Assembly (NCBI GenBank): GCA_003725585.1
Contig: RJMB01000004.1
Location: 62,001-126,000, forward strand
DNA length: 64,000 nucleotides
Reading direction: 5' to 3'
From: Halostreptopolyspora alba
GTDB taxonomy: Bacteria; Actinomycetota; Actinomycetes; Streptosporangiales; Streptosporangiaceae
Part shown: positions 8,417 through 16,800 of the stretch, piece by piece
Layout: each line of letters starts with the position of its first letter
Position numbering within the stretch: position 1 is the stretch's first letter
Made by a program: the position numbers and the translations under genes
Notes under the pieces: model-generated
Databases searched by the model: none
What the model was told of the DNA's origin: nothing
The model's input: only the letters and a program-made list of their open reading frames with translations

Positions 8417-8947
8417 TCAGCGCGTCGGGGGCCAGGGGCGCAGCGCGCCCACCTCGTGCACCGTCGGGGGCGCGCCGGTGAGCGCCGCGAACGTGGCGGC
8501 GAGCACCCCCTCGGAGATCTCGGTGTCGGTCAGCCACCGCACCGAGTTCTCCGACCGCTCGTAGCCGAGTACCACGCGGTGGGTGGGGTGGTCGAGGGCC
8601 GCGGGTGGCAGGGTGGCCAATGGATCCCGGGTCGCGCTGGCCCACACCTCAACCACGGGGGCGTGCGGGGTGAGCAGGGGCTCGACGGCCCTCAGGACGC
8701 TCTCGCGGTGTGGCGTGTGCACCCAGGCGACCAGCAGCTCACACGACGCGCTCCCCTCCCGTGTCACCGCCCCGGCCAGCTCCGCCGGGTCGGCCCACTC
8801 ACCCCGAACCCACCGCACGTTCTCGCTGTGCTCCACGAACCCGGGACGTCTGCGGCTGGGCACCACCAGTTCCCAGCCCCGCGCGGCGAGCCCGCGCACT
8901 GTTCCGGCGAGCATGCCGGTACCGCCGATCACCAACCCTCGCGACAT
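8417..8947 (-). CDS. Rossmann-fold NAD(P)-binding protein, SDR-like
   Basis: 176 aa. The N-terminus LVIGGTGMLAG carries the dinucleotide-binding GGTGxLxG motif, followed by VVPSRR and WVRGEWADP. It lacks an obvious Tyr-x3-Lys and is shorter than classical SDRs, like many small actinobacterial short-chain dehydrogenase-related proteins. The start is probably ATG 8947, because GGAG lies about 10 bp upstream; GTG 8953 is possible. A MerR-like palindrome sits in its promoter. Function unknown. Confidence 0.7.
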   Translation of the reverse strand: MSRGLVIGGTGMLAGTVRGLAARGWELVVPSRRRPGFVEHSENVRWVRGEWADPAELAGAVTREGSASCELLVAWVHTPHRESVLRAVEPLLTPHAPVVEVWASATRDPLATLPPAALDHPTHRVVLGYERSENSVRWLTDTEISEGVLAATFAALTGAPPTVHEVGALRPWPPTR

Positions 8948-8964
8948 ACGCACGAGTCTCCACC

Positions 8965-8985
8965 CTCAACCGTGGTTGAGGTCAA
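8965..8985 (-). promoter_or_regulatory. MerR-type promoter/operator candidate
   Basis: The perfect palindrome CTCAACC-GT-GGTTGAG (8965-8980) overlaps a minus-strand TTGACC -35 box (8980-8985). A weak -10 (GAGACT) follows after a 19-bp spacer. A long spacer filled by a palindrome is the signature of MerR/SoxR-type promoters. No merR gene is in the window. The inferred start point falls close to the gene, giving a very short leader. Confidence 0.45.
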
Positions 8986-9129
8986 CCGTGCCGACAGCGC
9001 GGCCTTCCAATTCCTCCGGAGGATGTCGCGTCGCCGCCACGGTGTCATCGGAGCGCCCCTGGGAAAGTAACGGAACAGGCACACCAGTTACCAGGCGGAG
9101 GCGTCGCGCTCCGGAAAGGGGCAACCGCA

Positions 9130-9954
9130 GTGACCGAGTCGCGCGACCCCCGGGCCACCCCGGGGCCACCCCAGGACGTTGACACCACTGTCCCGCACAC
9201 CGCCCGGGTGTGGAACTACTGGCTGGGCGGCAAGGACCACTTCGCGGTCGACCGCGAGCTGGGCGAGCGGATCCGCGAGTTCCTGCCGCACGTGGTCGAG
9301 ATCGCCCGTGCCGACCGCGCCTTCCTCGTGCGCGCGGTCAGCTACCTCACCCGCGAGGCGGGGGTTCGCCAGTTCCTCGACATCGGCACCGGCTTGCCCA
9401 CGGCGAACAACACCCACGAGGTCGCCCAGTCCATCGCTCCCGAGGCGCGCATCGTCTACGTCGACAACGATCCCCTGATCATGGCGCACGCCCGCGCGCT
9501 CCTGGTGGGAACCCCCGAGGGGGTCACCGACTACGTCCACGCCGACCTGCGCGCCCCCGAGGCGGTGCTGGAGGCCGCGCGGGACAGTCTGGACCTCACC
9601 CAACCGGTCGCGCTGATCCTGCTGGGAGTGGTGGAGCACATCCCCGACTTCGACGAGGCGCGCGCCATCGTGTCCCGGCTGGTGGACGCTCTCGCCTCAG
9701 GCAGCTACCTGATGGTGGCGCACGACACCAACGTCGTGCTCGGCGCGAAGTCCGACGAGGCCGTACGCCAGTGGAACGAGAACGCGACCCCGACGATCAC
9801 GCTGCGCAGCCCCGAGGAGATCGCCCGGTTCTTCGACGGCCTGGAGATCCTGGAGCCTGGCGTGGTCTCGACGTCGCTGTGGCGGCCCGACCTCACCGAG
9901 GTGGGGGAACCGGCCCCGGTGGACGCGTTCTGCGCCGTCGCCCGCAAACCGTAG
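9130..9954 (+). CDS. SAM-dependent methyltransferase, SAV2177/DUF574 family
   Basis: 274 aa. It opens with the family hallmark TARVWNYWLGGKDHFAVDRE, then FLDIGTGLPTANNTHEVAQ (SAM-binding loop), VYVDNDPLIMAHARALL and GVVEHIPD. The family is widespread in Streptomyces and Nocardiopsis, often in many copies, and its substrate is mostly unknown. The GTG start at 9130 follows GGAAAGGGG. A small hairpin (9958-9972) follows the stop. Confidence 0.88.
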   Translation: MTESRDPRATPGPPQDVDTTVPHTARVWNYWLGGKDHFAVDRELGERIREFLPHVVEIARADRAFLVRAVSYLTREAGVRQFLDIGTGLPTANNTHEVAQSIAPEARIVYVDNDPLIMAHARALLVGTPEGVTDYVHADLRAPEAVLEAARDSLDLTQPVALILLGVVEHIPDFDEARAIVSRLVDALASGSYLMVAHDTNVVLGAKSDEAVRQWNENATPTITLRSPEEIARFFDGLEILEPGVVSTSLWRPDLTEVGEPAPVDAFCAVARKP

Positions 9955-9957
9955 CCG

Positions 9958-9972
9958 GCCGCGAAGCGCGGC
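9958..9972 (+). terminator. Short hairpin after the methyltransferase gene
   Basis: Stem GCCGCG/CGCGGC with loop AAG, directly after the stop codon. There is no T-run, as is common for actinobacterial terminators. Confidence 0.4.
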
Positions 9973-10067
9973 GACGGTCCCGTTCGGCCACCGTCGTGGC
10001 TCCGCCGTAACGGTCTCGAACGCCAATACCGAGGTGCCGGCGCGCTGGCTGCCGCGGGGCAGGAAGT

Positions 10068-10283
10068 TCATGACACTGACCGTCGTGGAATCCGGTTGCG
10101 CGAGTGCCAGTGCGGCTGAGGGAGCGTGTCGAGCCCTGGGGCGTTCACGGTGGGGCTTTCGGTCACGCCCTCAGCCCCCTCTGAACCGCTGAGTTCTTGG
10201 TTCGTGTCCCCAGCCGCTCTCGCCGGCTGGCGCGGCCGCGCGCTCTTGGGACGCTGACCGCGGTGACGAGACCTCTTCCTCAT
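10068..10283 (-). CDS. Small basic protein of unknown function
   Basis: A 71-aa frame with an unusually good ribosome binding site (GAGGTGAGGAGA, about 5 bp before ATG 10283). The N-terminal third is very basic (MRKRSRHRGQRPKSARPRQP). The rest is Ser/Gly/Glu/Pro-rich, with no Cys and no membrane segment. It lies about 98 bp downstream of the MFS gene on the same strand and could be co-transcribed. I do not recognise a family. It could also be a chance frame; the ribosome binding site is the main support. Confidence 0.4.
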   Translation of the reverse strand: MRKRSRHRGQRPKSARPRQPARAAGDTNQELSGSEGAEGVTESPTVNAPGLDTLPQPHWHSRNRIPRRSVS

Positions 10284-10381
10284 GGTCTTCTCCTCACCTC
10301 GGATGCCTTTGGGGCCGCGGGTGGCCAGCCACCGGCAACGCTTCTTGGGGCTGGCGTCACCAACGTCCACCCCTCACACGG

Positions 10382-11788
10382 CTAGCGAGCGTCACGGTCG
10401 GTTTCTGGCCGTGGTTCGTCGGGCTGGGGCGTAGCGAGCACGCTCTCGGCTTCCCGGTCGAAGTGGCCGCGTCCCACCAGCACCAGTAGCCCGGCCATCA
10501 GCAGCGCCGGGAACAGCGCGTACATGCCCAGTACGAGGCTGCCGCCGAAGGTGTCGGAGATCGCGCCGACGATGACCGGCCCCAGCGAACCGCCGATGAC
10601 CAGGAAGTTCAGTACCGCGAAGCTCATGCCGCGCGAGCTGGCCCGCACGACGTCGGCCATAGATGCGAAGAAGTTGGGGATCCCGATCGACGTCAGGAAG
10701 TTCGACATCGCGAGCAAGCCCACGAACAGCACCAGGGTGTCCATGGACAGCGCGACACCGAGCATGGCCGAGCCCACGAGCAGGCCGAGCCCACTGGCCA
10801 GCAGCCGTCCGCCACGCACTCGGGAGTGCAGCCGTCCGCCCAGCCAACCCCCGAACACCGCCCCGGCGCACACGCCCAGTATCCCCACGAGGGAGCTGAG
10901 CAGTGACGCCTGCGCCGGGTCGATGCCGAACTCGCGGTTGAGCAGGCTGGGAACCCAGTACAGGATTCCCTGTAGGCCCAGCGAGAGGCACACCAGCCCG
11001 CCGCTGACGTAGCGCAGGGTACGGATCCGCCAGATGTAGCGCAGCTGCGTACCGATCGGGACGGGGCGTTCGGAGTCGCTGTCGGCCCCCTGACGGCCGG
11101 CCCGGGGAACAGGGACGGGCGTGCGTGGGGCGCGCGCCAGCACCTGGTCCAGAAAGCCCCGGCTCGGTTCGCGCAGGCGCCAGCACAGGTAGGCCACGAG
11201 CAGGCCCGGGATGACCATGCACGCGTACGCCCACCGCCAGCCGAACGCCTGGCCGACCACGCCGCCGAAGATGGTTCCGATACTCAGCCCGGCGTACTGG
11301 GTGAGGCGCACCCAGCCGAAGACCTTGGCCCGGGTGCTGGGCGGGTAGTAGTCGGCGAGCAGACTGCTCGAGGCCGGGTTGTCGATGGTGTCGGCGGCTC
11401 CGAGGAGCACCCGGCTGAGGAAGAACAACGCGAAGACCGGCGCGAGCGCCGACCCGAGCGTGACGAACGACCAGATCGCCACCACGAGCGCGATCAGCGA
11501 CGTGCGGTTGAACCGGTCGGCCAGGACGCCGGCGGGGATGGCCATGAGGGCACCGACGAGCAGCGGTGCCGTGGAGATCATCCCGCCCATGGTGTCGCTG
11601 AAGCCCCACTCGGCCTGGAGCAGCGGCAGCGCGCCCGAGGTTATGGAGGTCTCGATCCGGTCGGTGAGGCCGACCAGGAAGAGGACGATCAACGGTGCCC
11701 ACCCGAAGGGGGCCGCCTCCCTGCCGGTGATTCCTTCGAGCGGCGCGGTTCCCAGCTCGCGTCGCCGGCGCGGGACCGTTTTCGCCAT
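10382..11788 (-). CDS. MFS transporter
   Basis: 468 aa with 12 predicted membrane segments. It carries the family motif GVLADRFNRTSL after TM2 and an aspartate/arginine-bearing TM1 (GLTDRIETS). The segment DTIDNPASSSLLADYYPP resembles Spinster-like and Pht4-like MFS members. The ATG at 11788 is preceded by GAGGAG at ideal spacing, whereas an upstream in-frame start at 11857 lacks one. Substrate unknown. The promoter carries a TTCGGGACCCGAA palindrome. Confidence 0.85.
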   Translation of the reverse strand: MAKTVPRRRRELGTAPLEGITGREAAPFGWAPLIVLFLVGLTDRIETSITSGALPLLQAEWGFSDTMGGMISTAPLLVGALMAIPAGVLADRFNRTSLIALVVAIWSFVTLGSALAPVFALFFLSRVLLGAADTIDNPASSSLLADYYPPSTRAKVFGWVRLTQYAGLSIGTIFGGVVGQAFGWRWAYACMVIPGLLVAYLCWRLREPSRGFLDQVLARAPRTPVPVPRAGRQGADSDSERPVPIGTQLRYIWRIRTLRYVSGGLVCLSLGLQGILYWVPSLLNREFGIDPAQASLLSSLVGILGVCAGAVFGGWLGGRLHSRVRGGRLLASGLGLLVGSAMLGVALSMDTLVLFVGLLAMSNFLTSIGIPNFFASMADVVRASSRGMSFAVLNFLVIGGSLGPVIVGAISDTFGGSLVLGMYALFPALLMAGLLVLVGRGHFDREAESVLATPQPDEPRPETDRDAR

Positions 11789-11861
11789 GGAAGCGCTCCT
11801 CACGGCAGGTGTGAAACGCCGCCGCCCCCGGTTCCGGGCGTTTATTTCGGGACTCAATATA

Positions 11862-11874
11862 TTCGGGACCCGAA
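11862..11874. promoter_or_regulatory. Palindrome in the MFS promoter
   Basis: TTCGGG-A-CCCGAA, perfect 6-bp arms, inside an AT-rich stretch about 75 bp upstream of the MFS gene. A second half-like element (ATTTCGGGAC) lies about 18 bp away at 11844-11853, suggesting a dimeric regulator with two contacts. No cognate regulator gene is adjacent. Confidence 0.4.
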
Positions 11875-11941
11875 ATATTTGTCTGTACCATCGGCCAAGT
11901 TGTTACCTACGGGCTCACCACCAGGGGCACCGCAACGCTGA

Positions 11942-12097
11942 GCCGACGAGGCCGGGCTGGTCGAGACCCTCGTCGACACGCCGATCGTGGACGGCTCGGT
12001 CCCGGCCATGGTCCGGCGGGGCTACCCGGCCCCATTCACCGAGCTGATCACCGGCCCGCTCGCGCCGGGGTTCGCCTCCACCGGCTTCCTGGAATGA
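11942..12097 (+). pseudogene. Possible C-terminal gene remnant
   Basis: In this stretch between the MFS and regulator genes, one plus frame (11942-12097) reads 51 codons with coding-like GC3 and ends VRRGYPAPFTELITGPLAPG...TGFLE-stop. It has a stop immediately upstream (11939) and no good start. It looks like the tail of a deleted gene. I do not recognise the family. The remaining intergenic DNA shows only the MFS promoter palindrome. Confidence 0.3.
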
Positions 12098-12137
12098 ACG
12101 CGACGGAGCGGGGACCGCCGCGGCGGCGCCCGCGCCC

Positions 12138-12791
12138 TCAGCTCACCAGCCCCGACTGGTAGGCGAAGACGACGAGCTGGGCCCGGTCGCGGGCGGCGAG
12201 CTTGGTCATGGCCCGGCCGACGTGGGTGCGGGCGGTCGCGGGACTGATGAACAGCCGATCGGCGATCTCGTCATTGCTCAGCCCTTCGCCGACGAGACCG
12301 ACGATCTCGCGCTCACGGTCGGTGAGCGCGTCGAGCCGGGGGTGGGGCTTGGTGGCGCGGGCCGGGCGCGTGGCGAACTCCCGGATGAGCGTCCGGGTCA
12401 CGGTGGGTGACAGCAGCGCTCCCCCGTCGGCGACCAGACGGAGGTCCTCGACCAGGCGGGCCGGTGGGGTGTCCTTGAGCAGGAACCCGCTCGCCCCGTA
12501 CCGGACGGCGTCGAACACGTACTCGTCGCGCTCGAACGTCGTCAGCACGACGATCCTGGTGTCGGCGAGGTCGGGATCGGCGCTGATGCGGCGGGTGGCC
12601 TCGAGCCCGTCGATGCCGGGCATACGGATGTCCATCAGCACGATGTCGGGGCGGGTCTCGCGCGCGAGGGCGACCGCGGCGGTTCCGTCGGCGGCCTCGC
12701 CCGCGACCTCCAGCCCGTCCTCGTTCTCGAGCAGCGCGCGCAGCCCGAGCCGGACCAGCTCCTGGTCGTCCACGATCGCGACTGTGATCAT
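12138..12791 (-). CDS. Response regulator, NarL/LuxR family
   Basis: 217 aa. Receiver VAIVDDQELVR with Asp54 in VLMDIRMPG, LTTF and FLLKDTPP; HTH LTDREREIVGLVGEGLSNDEIADRL...TARTHVGRAMTKL. Its ATG overlaps the kinase stop. It is the last gene of the operon ATPase-permease-kinase-regulator (15634 to 12138). It is related to, but clearly distinct from, the regulator at 5669-6352. Confidence 0.92.
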   Translation of the reverse strand: MITVAIVDDQELVRLGLRALLENEDGLEVAGEAADGTAAVALARETRPDIVLMDIRMPGIDGLEATRRISADPDLADTRIVVLTTFERDEYVFDAVRYGASGFLLKDTPPARLVEDLRLVADGGALLSPTVTRTLIREFATRPARATKPHPRLDALTDREREIVGLVGEGLSNDEIADRLFISPATARTHVGRAMTKLAARDRAQLVVFAYQSGLVS

Positions 12792-13903
12792 CCACCGCCA
12801 CCAATCGGGATGGTCGCGCGAACCTCGAACCGGCCGTCCCGCGTGGGACCCGCCGACAACGTGCCGCCCTGTGCGTTGACACGTTCCCGCATGCCCGAGA
12901 TACCCAACCCCTCGCCTCGGGGGGAGGTCTCGGGCGCCGGGTTGGAGACCAAGACCGACACGGTTCCGGGATCGTAGTGCACGCCCACAGTGGCGGTGCC
13001 GGCGTCAGTGTGGCGCAGCACGTTGGTCAAGGACTCCTGGACGACGCGGTAGGCGGCGAGATCGACGGAGGTGGGCAGGCCGCGCGGGGTACCGGTGACC
13101 TCCAGGGAGATCTCGACCCCCGACTGGGACATGCGGTCGCGCAGCTCGGAGAGCTGGTCAAGGCCCGGCACCGCCGCCTGTTCGGGGTCGGATCCGGCAC
13201 CGCGGATCGTCTCCAGGGTGGTGCGGACCTCGTCGAGCGCCTCGGTACTGGTGCGGCTTATCGCGGTCAGCGCCCGCTCGGCCTGCTCGGGTTTCCGCTC
13301 CAGCAGGTGCAGGGCGACGTCCGCCTGCATCTTGATCGCCGCGAGCCCGTGTCCGACGACGTCGTGCACCTCCTGGGAAATACGCAGCCGCTCGTCGTAG
13401 ACCCGCCGTCGTATCTCGGCGGCCCGCTCGCGCCGGGCGGCCTCCCAGACGGTACGCACGGTGACCCCGATCGAGAACGGCACGACCACCCACGCCGTCG
13501 CCGGGACCAGCCCTAACATGCCGGGCAGCGCGTCGGGATGGGTGAACAGGTGCGGAAGCAGAACCGCGAACGCGATCAGCGACGCCGGTACCGCCCAGCC
13601 GAGGGGGCGGTACCGGGCCATCGTGTAGACGGCTACGAAGAACGGGAGGAACACCGGACCATAGGGGTAACCGGCGAGCAGGAACCCCCCGACCGCACCG
13701 GCCGCCACCGCGAGCGTGGCCAGCGGCCAGCTACGCCGGACCACAAGAGAGAGCGCGGCGGCCAGCACCATCGCGAACGCCCAGAGGTCGACCGGCCGGT
13801 CGGCTTCGGAGAAGTCGTCGGTCGCGATGGTGCCGAGCACGCCGACCACCGCCAGCAGCAGGGCGATCGCCGCGTCGCCCAGCCACGGTTTCGCTGCTCC
13901 CAC
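12788..13903 (-). CDS. Sensor histidine kinase, HisKA_3
   Basis: 371 aa from GTG 13903, chosen because GAGAGGAGA lies upstream at good spacing. Five to six membrane segments occupy residues 10-150. The H-box is QEVHDVVGHGLAAI with His180. The ATPase domain shows VVQESLTNVLRHT, a degraded D-box region (VSVLVSNPAP in place of DDGxG) and a GLGISGMRERVNAQGG tail. The weak D-box is common in this subfamily and does not prove inactivity. The gene lies 14 bp after the ABC permease stop, so it is one operon with the exporter. Confidence 0.88.
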   Translation of the reverse strand: MGAAKPWLGDAAIALLLAVVGVLGTIATDDFSEADRPVDLWAFAMVLAAALSLVVRRSWPLATLAVAAGAVGGFLLAGYPYGPVFLPFFVAVYTMARYRPLGWAVPASLIAFAVLLPHLFTHPDALPGMLGLVPATAWVVVPFSIGVTVRTVWEAARRERAAEIRRRVYDERLRISQEVHDVVGHGLAAIKMQADVALHLLERKPEQAERALTAISRTSTEALDEVRTTLETIRGAGSDPEQAAVPGLDQLSELRDRMSQSGVEISLEVTGTPRGLPTSVDLAAYRVVQESLTNVLRHTDAGTATVGVHYDPGTVSVLVSNPAPETSPRGEGLGISGMRERVNAQGGTLSAGPTRDGRFEVRATIPIGGGG

Positions 13904-13917
13904 GGACCCGTCTCCTC

Positions 13918-14748
13918 TCAGGCGATGTCCCGGCGGCGTAACAGCCAACCACCGGCAACGCAGAATGCCAGCAGGTAGGCCACCACCACGAGTGTGGCGT
14001 GGCCCGGTTCGACGATGTCGGAGACACCCGGGGTGTTCCTCGTCCCCACCGCGTAGGCCAGGGCGCCCGCGTTCGGACCCGGCAGCCACTCCTGGGCGTC
14101 GGCGACCCAGTCGAGTAACGGAGCAGCGATCGTGGCCAGCAGGTTCTGCACGGCCAGCAGCCACACCAGTCCCAGGCCGATGGGCAGCGCGACACCGCGC
14201 AGCGCGATCGCCAGGACGACGCCGAGCGAGGCCCACATGAACGCCACCAGCCATCCGGCACCCGCCCCGAACGCGAGGGCGAGCGGGCCGGGCCAGTCGA
14301 ACGGCTGGCTCTCCACCACGGCGATGAGGGCGCTGGCGGTGGCGGTGACGGCGCACAGGGTGAGCACGCCCAGCAGCGTTCCCACCGCCAGGGTGGCCAG
14401 CTTGGCGGTGTAGACCGTCGTGCGGGCCGGCCGTTGTGCCAGCACCGTCTTCCAGGTCTGCCATCCGTACTCGCCGCCCGCGACCAGCACACCGAAGATG
14501 AGCGCGAGGGCACCGGCGAAGACGGGCAGCCCGCCGACGGCGTTGCCCAGGAACATCTCCGGCAGCATCGACGCCAGGTCGCTGTCGGCGCCGGGCGCGC
14601 CGGAGGCCGTTCCGGTGAACCCGGCGTAGGGGATCCCGTAGCCGAACGTCAGGGTCAACACGCCGGCCAAGGCCAGCAGTAGCCAGCTGGCGGGCCTGTG
14701 GGCCTGCTTGACGAGCTCGGCGCGGATGTTAGTCAGCACTGACGCCAC
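13918..14748 (-). CDS. ABC-2 type transporter permease
   Basis: 276 aa with six hydrophobic segments, beginning with an N-terminal ELVKQAHRPASWLLLALAG. It overlaps the ATPase gene end by about 20 bp if the first start (14748) is used; a GTG at 14739 would shorten the overlap. Partner of the ATPase at 14729-15634. Substrate unknown. Being followed by its own kinase and regulator suggests export induced by the transported compound. Confidence 0.85.
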   Translation of the reverse strand: MASVLTNIRAELVKQAHRPASWLLLALAGVLTLTFGYGIPYAGFTGTASGAPGADSDLASMLPEMFLGNAVGGLPVFAGALALIFGVLVAGGEYGWQTWKTVLAQRPARTTVYTAKLATLAVGTLLGVLTLCAVTATASALIAVVESQPFDWPGPLALAFGAGAGWLVAFMWASLGVVLAIALRGVALPIGLGLVWLLAVQNLLATIAAPLLDWVADAQEWLPGPNAGALAYAVGTRNTPGVSDIVEPGHATLVVVAYLLAFCVAGGWLLRRRDIA

Positions 14749-15634
14749 CCCCGGTCAGCCTCAGGAAGGTCTCTTCGAGGTCGGGCTCCCGCCAGCGCAG
14801 CTCGCTGACGGACAGGCCGGCTCCGACGAGCCCGTGGTTGATCTCGGCCGCTTGGGCGGCGTCGACGTGCAGGTCAATGGCGGAGTCGACGTCGCCCACC
14901 CGTACCCGGGCCACGCCGAGCCGCGACTCGAGGTGGCCGCGGGCCCGCTCGAACGGGGCAGCGCGCACGCGCAGCGTGCCCCCGGAGCGGAGCTCGGCGA
15001 CGGTGCTCTCGAGGACCAGGCGCCCCTCGTTGATGACGCCGACCCGGTCGCAGACCTGCTCCACCTCGGCGAGCAGGTGGCTCGACAGCAGCACGGTGCA
15101 GCCGTCGGCGGCGAGTTCACGGACCGTGACGCGCATGTCGGCCATCCCGGCCGGGTCCAGCCCGTTGGTGGGCTCGTCCAGGACGAGTAGCTCGGGACTC
15201 TTGAGCAGCGCCGCGGCCAGGCCGAGTCGCTGTTTCATCCCCATCGAGTACGTCGCGTACCGGTCCCCGGCTCGACCGGTCAGGTCGACGGTGGCCAGCA
15301 CCTCGGGAACCCGCGACCGGCTGACCCCGGCATGGTCGGCGAGCACCCGCAGGTTGTCGCGGCCGGACAGGTACGGGTAGAAGGTGGGCCCCTCGATCAG
15401 GGCGCCGACACGGTCCAGGTAGCGGGGGCCGGGGGCCGAGTCGAGCAGCCGTAGGCGGCCCGAGGTCGGCTTGACCAGGCCCAGGAGCATGCGCAATGTC
15501 GTGGTCTTCCCGGCGCCGTTGGGTCCGAGGAAGCCGTAGACCTCGCCGGGACGCACGGTGAGGTTCAGGTTCTCCACCGCCACCGTTGGGCCGTAGTACT
15601 TGGTCAGTGCTGTGGTCTCCACTGGTGTGCTCAT
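14729..15634 (-). CDS. ABC transporter ATP-binding protein (exporter type)
   Basis: 301 aa. Walker A is GPNGAGKTT, the signature region is YSMGMKQRLGLAAALL, Walker B is LLVLDEPTNGLDP and the H-loop is LLSSHLL. A C-terminal accessory domain follows. It is the first gene of the ABC-two-component operon. The preceding 87 bp hold its promoter; I saw no copy of the palindrome found at the other exporter locus. Confidence 0.9.
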   Translation of the reverse strand: MSTPVETTALTKYYGPTVAVENLNLTVRPGEVYGFLGPNGAGKTTTLRMLLGLVKPTSGRLRLLDSAPGPRYLDRVGALIEGPTFYPYLSGRDNLRVLADHAGVSRSRVPEVLATVDLTGRAGDRYATYSMGMKQRLGLAAALLKSPELLVLDEPTNGLDPAGMADMRVTVRELAADGCTVLLSSHLLAEVEQVCDRVGVINEGRLVLESTVAELRSGGTLRVRAAPFERARGHLESRLGVARVRVGDVDSAIDLHVDAAQAAEINHGLVGAGLSVSELRWREPDLEETFLRLTGGGVSAD

Positions 15635-15721
15635 GACTGTGCCGACTCGGCCCCGGCGCCGCCGCGCCGTTGGGGCGGAGTCGCGTCTCCCTTCCGCTGG
15701 GCGGGGTCCTCGTGTCTGGGA

Positions 15722-16291
15722 TCAACGTCGCGCCGCTCCGGCCACGCGCTCGCGGGGTGGCCGCGTGGAGGGGCGGATCCGCCCCCACGGTTTGAACACC
15801 GCCAGCAGTGTGGCGACAAGTAGCAGGGTGGGCGCGACGACCACCGGGGCGACGAGCACGGTGGGTTCCGGCAGGGCCGGCTCGCCCGCCGCGAGCTGCC
15901 GTCCGTAGTCCGCGGCCAGCTCGATATCCGGACGCAGCGCGAACACGATGAGCGCGGAGAACAGCAGGTTGATCGCGAGCTTCGCCACGACCCACCAGTA
16001 CCGCAGCAGGCCGTACTTGGTTCCCAACCCCAGAACCACACCGGTGACCAGACAGAGGACACTCACCACGAACATCGGCCAGACGGCGAACAGCCGCAGC
16101 GCCTGGAAACTCGTCGCGGCCACGCGCGGGTCCTCGGTCGACAACCCGGTGACGACCAGGATCCCGAGCGTGGCATCGATCCCGATCCAGGCGCCCGCGG
16201 CGACGATGTGGGCGGTCAGGACCCCTTTGCGTGTGCGGGAGCCCAGCCGAACCGGCCACCCCACTTTCACTCTCGTGGCACTGCCTGACAC
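15722..16291 (-). CDS. Integral membrane protein, DUF2269-like
   Basis: 189 aa from GTG 16291, chosen because GGAGGGTGA precedes it. Four hydrophobic segments: about 25-45, 57-82, 93-112 and 143-165. The pattern HIVAAGAWIGIDATLGIL plus LVTGVVLGLGTKYGLLRYWWVVAKL resembles DUF2269-type membrane proteins. Function unknown. It follows a small upstream frame by only 2 bp, which suggests a two-gene transcript. Confidence 0.65.
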   Translation of the reverse strand: MSGSATRVKVGWPVRLGSRTRKGVLTAHIVAAGAWIGIDATLGILVVTGLSTEDPRVAATSFQALRLFAVWPMFVVSVLCLVTGVVLGLGTKYGLLRYWWVVAKLAINLLFSALIVFALRPDIELAADYGRQLAAGEPALPEPTVLVAPVVVAPTLLLVATLLAVFKPWGRIRPSTRPPRERVAGAARR

Positions 16292-16293
16292 GG

Positions 16294-16524
16294 TCACCCT
16301 CCCCACGAGGACGGTTCGGACAATGACGCGTCCATCGTGGGCGGGCTGAGCCTTCCAAGACGTCCGCTCAGCCACGCAATCGCGGCTACGACGAGGAGCG
16401 TAGATCCCCACACGCCGCTCCACACGGCACGAGCCTGGTGGACGTGGCGCTGCACCGCCACGTAGTCAGTTAGCGCCAACTCCTCGACGTCGGGATAGCC
16501 GCTCTCGATCCCGGTACTCCTCAA
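16294..16524 (-). CDS. Small single-pass membrane protein candidate
   Basis: Up to 76 aa from a TTG start, with one clear membrane segment (WGSTLLVVAAIAWLSGRLG). Its TGA lies 2 bp before the GTG of the DUF2269-like gene, and that close packing is the main support. The start is uncertain, with no good ribosome binding site. No family recognised. Confidence 0.4.
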   Translation of the reverse strand: MRSTGIESGYPDVEELALTDYVAVQRHVHQARAVWSGVWGSTLLVVAAIAWLSGRLGRLSPPTMDASLSEPSSWGG

Positions 16525-16588
16525 TCGCGGCCCGGTAGGAGCGAGGAACCTGGCCCGTGGACTCGACCAGCATCAGCGTGTGTACTCA

Positions 16589-16800
16589 TGAGTGCTGACG
16601 TCCATTCCTTCGAGACTGCCGGGTTCTGCGGGGACCTGGTCTCGCTACTGGCCGAAGCGGCTGCCTCGTGAGTGGTGCAGGTGTTGGGACGCCTCGTGAG
16701 CGTCGAGTACGGCCCGCAACGCGGCGACCAGGTCACGGTGGTCTGCCCCGCCGCGCGAGGTTCCTCAGGGCTGTGGTGGTGGAACGCGCCCACGACGAAC
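16589..16800 (+). pseudogene. Possible frameshifted small hypothetical gene
   Basis: The stretch 16525-17034 holds no intact gene. One plus frame gives MSADVHSFETAGFCGDLVSLLAEAAAS-stop (from 16589). A second frame just after it reads LVSVEYGPQRGDQVTVVCP then GLWWWNAP, resembling the middle and end of the small 'ADL..LA....V.V.......vtC....WWW' proteins often linked to DUF397/XRE genes in actinomycetes. The two halves together suggest a decayed gene. Similarity is by eye only. Confidence 0.3.

Noticed and set aside
12788..14464. A longer kinase starting upstream inside the permease gene
   Set aside because: The extra residues are an out-of-frame shadow of the permease; GTG 13903 has a good ribosome binding site and gives a standard kinase length.
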